This document shows positions 1-5,511 of a stretch of 5,511 nt of DNA, one piece after another. A program made the position numbers and the translations under genes. This DNA is from Armatimonadota bacterium. GTDB lineage: Bacteria; Armatimonadota; Zipacnadia; Zipacnadales; UBA11051. Below the pieces are notes generated by a model, which did no database searches, was not told the origin of the DNA, and saw nothing but the letters and a program-made list of their open reading frames with translations. The stretch is from assembly GCA_030612305.1 (NCBI GenBank), contig JAUWOG010000190.1, positions 1 through 5,511 of the forward strand, given 5' to 3'. Position 1 is the stretch's first letter; each line of letters starts with the position of its first letter.

Positions 1-83
1 GGCTCACTGTTGCCGCATTCCCGGCGCTGGTGGCCTATGACGTCACGGGGGGCAGCGTCTTCCCGGATGATGAGCCGATCTGA
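1..83 (+). CDS. Possible 3' end of a convergent plus-strand gene (unrecognised)
   Basis: Reading from base 3, the frame is open from the window edge to a TGA at 81-83. It would encode a short C-terminal tail: a hydrophobic stretch (LTVAAFPALVAYDV) followed by an acidic end (TGGSVFPDDEPI). The mix of residues and mostly G/C third positions look protein-like. However, 26 codons is too little to prove coding, and two other frames here are also open. If real, the gene converges on the TPR gene with only 16 bases between the two stop codons, and no terminator hairpin fits in that space. I do not recognise the family. Sequence to the left of the window would settle it. Confidence 0.4.
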   Translation, partial: LTVAAFPALVAYDVTGGSVFPDDEPI

Positions 84-99
84 ATGCCGCGCCTCGTTG

Positions 100-3033
100 C
101 TACGGTGTCCCGGAGAGCGCGTCTAGCCGTTCCTGCGCACGCTTGGTCCACTCCGTCTCTCCCGCATAGTCGGCAATGAGCCCGCGATACACCTCGCGGG
201 CGGGGCTGACGCGGCCGGCCTTCTCATAGCAGAGGCCTGCAGCATACAGCGCGCTCGCTGCAAGCTCCCGCGGAGCTTTGTCCTCGGCCACTCTGAGGTA
301 CAGCTTCGCCGCTTCCGCTAGCTCATTCTGCAGCCTGCTCAGCTCTGCGACCTCGAATCGTGCTTCTGCGCGCAGTGTGGCGTCTTCGCTCTCGACCAGA
401 CCCGCCAGCATCGCCGTCGCCTGGTCGAAGTGCTCCAGCTCCTTATGAGCGCGCGCCAGCACCAGCCTCGTCCGAGGCGTGTAGGGCGACTTCGGGAATT
501 CCTCCAACGCCCGCAGCAGCAGCACCACTGCTTTATCCGGCTGCGAATTGCCCAGGTACGCCTGCCCCAGCAGGTGCAGCAGCGCCGGAAGCTGCTCCGG
601 AGCCGCTGCCTCGGCCCCCGGCTCCAGCGTCGCCACCGCCCTCTCGTACTCATCCTGCTGCATCAGGATGTATCCTGCCCGCAGGCGCGCATCGAACGCT
701 ACCTGCGGCTCATCCGCCGTTTCCGCGGCCTTCAAAAAATGCTCCAGCGCCTCCCCTGACTTGTCGCTCTTCAGAAGCGCCCATGCCAGTTTGTAGTGCG
801 CTTCATCCGCCAGCTCGGAGCCCTCATAGTCATCAAGCAGCCGCCCATAGAGCTCTGCCGCAACCGCAAAATTGCCCTGCTTGTAGCGTAGCTCACCCGC
901 CCAGAACAACGCATCAGCCGCCAACTCGTGCTGCGGATACTGCTCGGCGAGTTTCAGATATGTCTCCGCTGCCGCCAGCGGCTTGTTGCCCTCTGCGTAG
1001 GTGTCTGCAAGCTCGAAGAGCACCTCAGCAACCCATTGTGCTTCCGGCTCGGCGGCCAGTGCCTGCTCGAACTGCTCCGCCGCATCCGCATGTTTCCCCA
1101 TCCGCGCCAGAGCGACCCCGAACTGCACCCGCGCCTGTGCGCGCTGTGTCGCCTCCGGGAACTCCTTCAGGAAGTGCTTGTAGGCAAGGGCAGCAGTCTC
1201 GTACTTCTTCGCCGCCATCCGAGCATCGCCGGCACCGAGCAGCGCCGGTCCCGCCCACTCGCTCTTCTTGTCGGCCTGGTACGCCTCGACATACGCATCC
1301 GCCGCCTCCTGCCAGTTCCCCCGCTCATAGTGAGCCTCTGCCAGCAGACAGAAGAGCTGCGGTCTCCTCGCCTTCGCAGCCCCGTCCGCCTCCATCTGTG
1401 CAATCGCCTTGGCGGCGGCCTCAAGCTCCCCTGTCGCCATCTGCACCAGCGTCAACCCGACACGCGCCTCGGACGCCGCCGCGCTGTCCGGGTAATCTGT
1501 CATGACCTTGCTGAATGTCGCCTCAGCCTCCGCCATCTGGTCGAGATGCCGATACGCCTGGCCGCTGACCACGAGGGCCTCCGCTGTCTTCCGGTGATCC
1601 GGATGATCCTTCAGGAGGACGCCCGCCAGCTCCAATGCCGTGCCGAATTGCCCCTCGCTCAGAGCCAGCCGCGCAGTCGTCACACTGCTCCGTGCCGCCA
1701 TGTCGGTCTTCGGATTCTCCGTAATCAGCGATGCCAGCGCAGCCAGCGTCTCCTTCGTCGGCTCCTGCTCGTGCGCCACCCAGGCAGCCTCATATCTGGC
1801 GGACAGCGCCAGTTCCTCATCATCGCCGGCCAGCTCTGCCACCTTCTCGTAAGCGGCCACCGCCTCCTCAAAACGCCCTGCGACATAATGAAACGCAGCC
1901 AGGCGGACATACGCCTTCGCCGTCAGTGCATGATCCGGATGGCGCTTCACAAACTCCTCAAATGCCGCGATCGCCTGCTGGCCCTTTCCTCCGTCAAGTT
2001 GATATGCGACGCCCTCGAAGTACCTCGCCGTGGCTGCATGAGGATTGTCCTTGTCGGCAGCGGCCTTCGCGTACAGCGCTGCGGCCCCGGCGTAGTCCTT
2101 CGCCGCAAAGAGTGCGTCGGCGGCCTGCAGCCCTGCATCCGGCGCTATCGGGCTCTCGGGGAAGCGCTCGGCCACACTGAGAAACGTCTCGCTGGCCTCC
2201 GCGAACTTCTTCTGCGCCAACTGCACCTGACCGACCGCCGCCAGCGCATGGGGCGCGAATTCGCTGTCCGGGTATTTCGTGACCACGCGCTGGTAGTGGC
2301 TGGTAGCCTCCTTCGGCTTGCCGAGCTTCTGATACGACTCACCGAGCCGGTAGAGCGCGTCGGGTGCCAGAGGACTGTCGGGGAACTTGTCGAGCAGCTT
2401 ATTGAACGTGGCCACCGTCGCCGTGGCATCGGTTTCTCGCTCTATCATGGCGATGGAGTACAGCGCATAGGCCGCGTACTCCCCTTGCGGTGCGATTTCG
2501 AGACTCTCTCGGTACGCAGCCATCGCCGCCGCTTTGGCCCCCGCCTGGTAGTGTGCCTCGCCCAGCCAGTAAGCCACCTTGTCCGCGATGTCGCTCTTCG
2601 GGAATTTTTTCGCAATCTGCCCGAGTATCTCGGCAGCCTCGCCGTAGCGCCCAAGCTGAAACAGGCAGTTGCCGGCCCGGAAGTACCCATCATCCGCGTC
2701 TGACCAGTCCGGATGTTTCTCAATCACCTGCCGGTAGCTGCCCAGTGCCTGCTCGTAGCGCTGCAGATGGAACTGGCACTCACCGGCGGCGAAGTGCGCC
2801 AGTGGCAGCCCTTCGTGGCCCGGATTCTGCGCCACAAACTGCTGATACAGCTTCAGGGCATCCTCCCATTTTTCCGCCTCCAGCGCCCGTCCAGCCTGCA
2901 GCAGCAAATCCCCCGCCAGGCCCTGAGCGAGAGCCGGCACCGAGACCAGCGCAAGCACGACCAGCAACACCGCAACACCCGGTGCTGGCTGCCATCTGTT
3001 GTCCTTCCCCCCCGGCCCTCTTCCCATCGCCAT
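100..3033 (-). CDS. Large exported tetratricopeptide-repeat protein (about 25 TPR units)
   Basis: The product is 977 aa from the ATG at 3033 to a TAG at 100-102. It begins with a signal peptide (residues 1-36, cut after ALA), with no lipobox cysteine, so it is predicted to be a soluble periplasmic or exported protein. Residues 41-963 form about 25 consecutive TPR units of 35-38 aa, and only some 14 residues follow. The units carry the usual small/large pattern (L..G..Y at positions 7-8-11, A at 20, aromatic at 24, P at 32). Many end in YPDS..A or FP.S..A, the style of BamD/YbgF-type envelope TPR proteins. No enzymatic domain is visible, so a scaffold or protein-binding role is inferred. The frame also extends upstream to a TTG at 3051. 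I prefer the ATG at 3033 because AAGGAG lies 6 bases before it, whereas the TTG has GGAGG only one base away. It follows the aldolase gene in the same direction after 129 bases. Partner and pathway are unknown. Confidence 0.93.
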   Translation of the reverse strand: MAMGRGPGGKDNRWQPAPGVAVLLVVLALVSVPALAQGLAGDLLLQAGRALEAEKWEDALKLYQQFVAQNPGHEGLPLAHFAAGECQFHLQRYEQALGSYRQVIEKHPDWSDADDGYFRAGNCLFQLGRYGEAAEILGQIAKKFPKSDIADKVAYWLGEAHYQAGAKAAAMAAYRESLEIAPQGEYAAYALYSIAMIERETDATATVATFNKLLDKFPDSPLAPDALYRLGESYQKLGKPKEATSHYQRVVTKYPDSEFAPHALAAVGQVQLAQKKFAEASETFLSVAERFPESPIAPDAGLQAADALFAAKDYAGAAALYAKAAADKDNPHAATARYFEGVAYQLDGGKGQQAIAAFEEFVKRHPDHALTAKAYVRLAAFHYVAGRFEEAVAAYEKVAELAGDDEELALSARYEAAWVAHEQEPTKETLAALASLITENPKTDMAARSSVTTARLALSEGQFGTALELAGVLLKDHPDHRKTAEALVVSGQAYRHLDQMAEAEATFSKVMTDYPDSAAASEARVGLTLVQMATGELEAAAKAIAQMEADGAAKARRPQLFCLLAEAHYERGNWQEAADAYVEAYQADKKSEWAGPALLGAGDARMAAKKYETAALAYKHFLKEFPEATQRAQARVQFGVALARMGKHADAAEQFEQALAAEPEAQWVAEVLFELADTYAEGNKPLAAAETYLKLAEQYPQHELAADALFWAGELRYKQGNFAVAAELYGRLLDDYEGSELADEAHYKLAWALLKSDKSGEALEHFLKAAETADEPQVAFDARLRAGYILMQQDEYERAVATLEPGAEAAAPEQLPALLHLLGQAYLGNSQPDKAVVLLLRALEEFPKSPYTPRTRLVLARAHKELEHFDQATAMLAGLVESEDATLRAEARFEVAELSRLQNELAEAAKLYLRVAEDKAPRELAASALYAAGLCYEKAGRVSPAREVYRGLIADYAGETEWTKRAQERLDALSGTP
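145..2913 (-). repeat. Tandem TPR-coding array, about 25 units of about 111 bases
   Basis: The coding sequence has a period of about 37 codons, repeated about 25 times without a non-TPR insert. The clearest units are residues 78-114, 225-261, 262-298, 485-521, 670-706 and 707-743 (numbered from the ATG at 3033). Weak or degenerate units lie near residues 189-224, 411-447, 522-556 and 781-816. At DNA level the units have mostly diverged. Short identities survive at the YPDS turn, for example a 13-base match (plus strand cgctgtccgggta) at 1482-1494 and 2262-2274. This points to old duplications held by protein-level selection rather than recent expansion. The divided units give a predicted superhelix of about three turns, taking roughly eight TPRs per turn as known for the fold. 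Confidence 0.88.
2926..3033 (-). other. Signal peptide of the TPR protein
   Basis: Residues 1-36 contain an n-region with scattered basic residues (MAMGRGPGGKDNRW), then a 17-residue hydrophobic core (VAVLLVVLALVSVPALA) ending in an A-x-A type signal peptidase I site, with cleavage predicted at ALA|QG. There is no cysteine near the site, so it is not a lipoprotein signal, unlike BamD. The n-region is rather long, so an uncleaved membrane anchor is a less likely alternative. Confidence 0.8.
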
Positions 3034-3162
3034 CGAAAGCTCCTTCGCCAATCCTCCCCCGTCGAAAGTTCCCGGGCTGTCACAATGCCACGCAGGTGCG
3101 TACTATTTAGTCAAACGACGCCACCAACAGTTGCAGGACTCTAGCCCATCTGCGGCAACCAC
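3034..3162 (-). other. Intergenic gap between the aldolase and TPR genes
   Basis: These 129 bases separate the aldolase stop from the TPR start. They contain the TPR ribosome binding site and, on the minus strand, an AT-richer pocket (TTTGACTAAATAGTA, 3101-3115) that stands out from the GC-rich surroundings. TTGACT at 3109-3114 could be a -35 element, but the hexamer 18 bases downstream (TGGCAT, 3085-3090) is a poor -10, so a separate promoter is only possible. A small perfect inverted repeat (CAAC-GTTG around 3125-3133) is too short for a terminator and has no T-run. I see no small gene here. The gap is consistent with the TPR gene being the last operon member, perhaps with an internal promoter. 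Confidence 0.5.
3040..3045 (-). promoter_or_regulatory. Ribosome binding site AAGGAG deciding the TPR start
   Basis: AAGGAG on the minus strand ends 6 bases before the ATG at 3031-3033, a textbook spacing. A second purine-rich run (GGGGGAGGA, 3052-3060) abuts the upstream TTG at 3049-3051 too closely to serve it. The site therefore supports the ATG start, six codons inside the longest open frame. Confidence 0.75.
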
Positions 3163-4059
3163 TCACTGGCCACCCATGCGCAGTCCCATATCGGCCAGCA
3201 CTCCCCGCAGTTTTCGCTTCCCTTCATCAGACATCGGCCCGGCGGGTCGCATCGTCGGCCCCACAGGCAGCCCGATTGCTCTGGCGGCTTCCTTCACCGG
3301 GTCCGGCACCGTGCTCAGAGGGAAGCAGCGCCGCAGCGGAATCAGCTCCATCTGAGCATTCCAGGACCCCGCCAGATCCCCGGCCTCGAATCGCTCGTAG
3401 ATGCGCACCACGAGTTCCGGCACGACATTCGCCGTCGCGGCGACCGCGCCACAGGCCCCCGCACTCAAGCCCGCGCAGATCAATGCGTCGCTGCCGTTCA
3501 TCACCGCAAAACCATCCGGCGTCAGGCGCAGATACTCCATGGTATTGGTCAGGTCCCCGCTCGAGTCCTTGACCCCGACGATATTGTCAATCTCAGCGAG
3601 GCGAACGAGCGTCGCCGGCTCGATGTTGAGGTGGGTCCGACTCGGCAGATTGTACAGCAGCACCGGCAGTTGTGTAGCCTCAGCGATCGCGCGGAAGTGC
3701 GCGTACAGTTCCTCCTGCCCCGGCGAGATGAATGAGGGCGTGATGACTGAGACTCCGTCGGCGCCGCCATTCTCGGCTGCGCGCAGGTTCGCCAGCGACG
3801 CACGCGTCGTCACTCCACCCACACCGGCGAACACCGGCACCCGCCCCGCCGCAGCCTCCACATATCCCGCTGTGACCGCCTCACGCTCCCCAACCGTAAG
3901 CGCGTACGCCTCGCCGTGTGTGCCCAGCACGAACAAGCCGTGTACACCCCCGCTCAGCACGTGCTCTGTCAGGTCAGCTATGCCCTCCGTGTTGATGGTC
4001 TCATCCTCATGCAGCGGCGTCAACATCGCGGGGAGAATCCCCCGCAGCGAGAAATCCAT
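3163..4059 (-). CDS. DapA/COG0329-family class I aldolase or lyase, substrate uncertain
   Basis: The product is 298 aa, the usual length for dihydrodipicolinate synthase/N-acetylneuraminate lyase family TIM-barrel enzymes, which bind a 2-oxo acid as a Schiff base on lysine. It is predicted to be cytosolic, with no signal or membrane segment. Family landmarks in order are RGILPAMLTPL (7-17), GTHGEAYALT.GER (46-59), PVFAGVGG (75-82), TPSF..P.QEELYAHF (107-122), LLYNLPSRTH (134-143), GVKDSSGD with the catalytic Lys164 (162-169), NGSDAL (188-193) and a PDPVKEAARAIGLPVGP..RPAGP tail (252-275). Against E. coli DapA, Tyr133, Arg138 and Lys161 have counterparts (Tyr136, Arg141, Lys164). Thr45 is His48 here, and the Tyr106-Tyr107 pair is Ser109-Phe110. 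That makes a true lysine-pathway DapA doubtful, and a sugar-acid or other 2-oxo-acid aldolase is a good alternative. The ATG at 4059 is chosen over the ATG at 4065 because GGAGG lies 8 bases before it. Its start overlaps the upstream stop (TAATG), implying translational coupling. Confidence 0.92.
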   Translation of the reverse strand: MDFSLRGILPAMLTPLHEDETINTEGIADLTEHVLSGGVHGLFVLGTHGEAYALTVGEREAVTAGYVEAAAGRVPVFAGVGGVTTRASLANLRAAENGGADGVSVITPSFISPGQEELYAHFRAIAEATQLPVLLYNLPSRTHLNIEPATLVRLAEIDNIVGVKDSSGDLTNTMEYLRLTPDGFAVMNGSDALICAGLSAGACGAVAATANVVPELVVRIYERFEAGDLAGSWNAQMELIPLRRCFPLSTVPDPVKEAARAIGLPVGPTMRPAGPMSDEGKRKLRGVLADMGLRMGGQ

Positions 4060-5511
4060 TACCATACCCTCCGTTTGTGTTGCCCCTTCATGCCGTCACG
4101 CAGCCGCCGCAGGGCCACCATGACTTCATCGGCATCTTCGGCACCGGCATCTCGGCCACTGAAGCGCGCCACCGCGTAGCGCTTCACTATCGCCCCGGCA
4201 TCAGCCCGCACGTGCGCGAGACCATCCGGAAGCCGTGCGACGAATTCCTCAGCCGCTACTTGCGGCTCGTCGGCCACCCCCGTCGTCGCGAGCAGTTCCC
4301 TCATCCGCCGGTACGCCCACGTAATCCGCTCCCGAGAAGTGCTATTCAGCGGCGGGCGGCTCCGCTGCATTTCCAGGTAGCCACGCGACCCGATCAAAAG
4401 TAGCACTGACAGCAGGATTACAGCCCCTGCCGCCGGCCAGTAGGCACGCGCATATTTCCCGACCACACTCAGCCTGCCCTTCACCGAGGTGGCCGCATCC
4501 TGCCATACATCTCCGAAGGTCCGCTGCTCCTCATCGCGGGCCGCCGGAGTCGGCTCGAACGCCATCCCCCCGCCGTACGGCATATAGACCTCCGGCCATG
4601 CGTGAGCATCCTCACCCCGCACCACGTAGAGGTCCTCCTCGGCGTCTCTCGCCTCGCCGCGCATGAAGCCGACCGCCCACCGCGCAGGCACGCCGATGTT
4701 GCGGCACATCAGCACCATCGCCGTCGCGAAATGGTAGCAGTATCCCCGCCGCGTTTTGAACAGGAACGCAGAGACCAGCTCATCCGGCCAGCCCGACGGC
4801 GCCCGCAGGTCATACTCATATTCATACGCCAGATGCAGCTCGATAGCCCGCACCTTGTCGAATACGGTTGCCTCATCGGCAGCCAGCTTCTCCGCCAGCT
4901 TCCTGATGCGCGGGTCCAGGTCCTCCGGCAGCGCCAGGTTCGCCTGCTTCTCTTCCTCGCTGATGGGGAACTCGATGCCCCGCGCTGTTGGCAACGTCGG
5001 CGGGCTGCGCGAGACCACCGTGTAGCTCCCGTCACCACCCAGGTAGCTGCGCGGCCCCACCGTGCCATCCGTGCTGTACCGGAGGTCGCCCACGCGCCCC
5101 TCCAGAGAAACCGGATACAAGGGCACCGGAGTGGCCGTGGCAAAGTACACGTGCGGCCTGAAGTGCGCCACCATCTCGACTGCTTCATAGCCCAGCCCCG
5201 AGCCCTCCAGAGGAATCTCCCAGCGACCCGCCGCCGCCGCATGAGCTCTCTTCAGCGCCAGGTCCCGCAGCCACGTCCGCTTCGAGTACTCCGTGTACGA
5301 AGTCGTTCGCCACCTCGTCGGTCGCTCGCACACGACTTCCATGACGATCTGTCGACCCTCCGGCGGACGCATACGCGGCAGCCACAGCGATACCGGCGGA
5401 GTGTAGTCGGTCCTTAGTGTCATGAAGTGCCGCACGAGCATGTGCGAAAGGTATCTCTGGATATTCTCCGTCACCGTGGACGAAAGCTGCGCGCGCGCCG
5501 TCCAGAACCCG
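4059..5511 (-). CDS. TgpA-type membrane transglutaminase-like protein, 5' end outside window
   Basis: The frame is open from the window edge (first full codon Gly at 5508-5510) to a TAA at 4059-4061, giving 484 visible residues. Numbering below is from the in-frame GTG at 5474. The family usually has an N-terminal multi-helix block (DUF3488), an exported transglutaminase core, one helix and a DUF4129 tail. Seen here are the linker with a WR..SY.EY....W motif (55-68), the core with RRGYCYHFA (Cys246), NIGVPARWAVGF (259-270), EDAHAWPEVY (His291) and MAFEPTPA (Glu307), a transmembrane helix at about 344-363 followed by basic residues, and an alpha-helical tail (about 380-462) with a DUF4129-like pattern. 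Cys-His-acid is the catalytic set of transglutaminase/cysteine-protease-like folds. The acid is Glu rather than Asp, a variant also known in this family. The topology puts the core outside the cytoplasm. The substrate is unknown. The GTG at 5474 is probably not the real start, because the N-terminal membrane block is missing from the window. Confidence 0.9.
   Translation of the reverse strand, partial: GFWTARAQLSSTVTENIQRYLSHMLVRHFMTLRTDYTPPVSLWLPRMRPPEGRQIVMEVVCERPTRWRTTSYTEYSKRTWLRDLALKRAHAAAAGRWEIPLEGSGLGYEAVEMVAHFRPHVYFATATPVPLYPVSLEGRVGDLRYSTDGTVGPRSYLGGDGSYTVVSRSPPTLPTARGIEFPISEEEKQANLALPEDLDPRIRKLAEKLAADEATVFDKVRAIELHLAYEYEYDLRAPSGWPDELVSAFLFKTRRGYCYHFATAMVLMCRNIGVPARWAVGFMRGEARDAEEDLYVVRGEDAHAWPEVYMPYGGGMAFEPTPAARDEEQRTFGDVWQDAATSVKGRLSVVGKYARAYWPAAGAVILLSVLLLIGSRGYLEMQRSRPPLNSTSRERITWAYRRMRELLATTGVADEPQVAAEEFVARLPDGLAHVRADAGAIVKRYAVARFSGRDAGAEDADEVMVALRRLRDGMKGQHKRRVW
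4068..4072 (-). promoter_or_regulatory. Ribosome binding site GGAGG of the aldolase, inside the transglutaminase end
   Basis: GGAGG lies in the last codons of the transglutaminase gene, 8 bases before the ATG at 4057-4059 but only 2 bases before the alternative ATG at 4063-4065. The spacing favours the inner ATG, whose A is shared with the preceding TAA stop (4059-4061). This is a typical stop-restart coupling signal. Confidence 0.75.

Noticed and set aside
38..45. Palindrome TGACGTCA, resembling a regulator site
   Set aside because: An eight-base palindrome is expected by chance. It lies within possible coding sequence, away from any start, and has no second copy nearby.
360..1505. Plus-strand open frame (381 codons) rich in Pro, Ala and Ser
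   Set aside because: This is a low-complexity shadow of the TPR coding strand with no domain, no ribosome binding site worth noting and no independent support.
928..2703. Long plus-strand open frame (591 codons) opposite the TPR gene
   Set aside because: It is antisense to a well-supported TPR gene. Its translation is rich in Arg, Leu and Cys with no recognisable domain, as expected for a GC-rich shadow frame.
145..2913. Regular repeat spacing considered as a CRISPR or satellite array
   Set aside because: The period is about 111 bases, in frame and conserved at protein level (TPR pattern), with diverged DNA. It is a coding repeat, not a CRISPR or satellite.
3125..3133. Inverted repeat CAAC-GTTG after the aldolase as a terminator
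   Set aside because: The stem is only four pairs, there is no T-run on either strand, and the loop would be a single base, so it cannot act as an intrinsic terminator.
3401..4123. Plus-strand open frame (240 codons) opposite the aldolase
   Set aside because: It lies wholly over the aldolase and its junction. The Ser/Ala/Arg-rich translation is typical of an antisense frame, and no family is recognisable.

Overview
This is a GC-rich bacterial window (roughly 60-65 % G+C by eye, with strong G/C preference at third codon positions). Nearly all coding capacity is on the minus strand. Three long genes read leftward, in transcription order: a TgpA-type membrane transglutaminase (right edge, 5' end outside the window), a DapA-family class I aldolase, and a very long secreted protein made almost entirely of tetratricopeptide (TPR) repeats. 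The extreme left edge may hold the last codons of a convergent plus-strand gene. The sequence fixes no taxon. An exported 37-residue-period TPR protein of the BamD/YbgF repeat style suggests a Gram-negative-type envelope, and a Planctomycetota- or Armatimonadota-like lineage is possible, but that is only a guess.

Right part (about 4059-5511): the transglutaminase frame is open to the window edge. The visible part holds the linker after the expected N-terminal membrane block, the Cys-His catalytic core, one transmembrane helix and a DUF4129-like tail. Middle (3163-4059): the aldolase start overlaps the transglutaminase stop in a TAATG arrangement with a well-placed GGAGG, so the two are very probably co-transcribed and translationally coupled. 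Left (100-3033): after a 129-base gap comes the TPR protein, with a signal peptide followed by about 25 back-to-back TPR units and no other domain.

TgpA-type transglutaminases often sit in MoxR/DUF58 gene clusters, and large exported TPR proteins occur in related envelope or stress (Bat-type) clusters. The transglutaminase plus TPR pairing therefore fits an envelope-associated operon whose upstream members would lie beyond the right edge. The aldolase is the odd member: it keeps the Schiff-base lysine and the YN..SRT region, but differs from true dihydrodipicolinate synthase at two active-site positions. I found no RNA gene, mobile element, CRISPR array or clear terminator. The window looks like a fairly ordinary chromosomal region, and I see no convincing new biological system in it.
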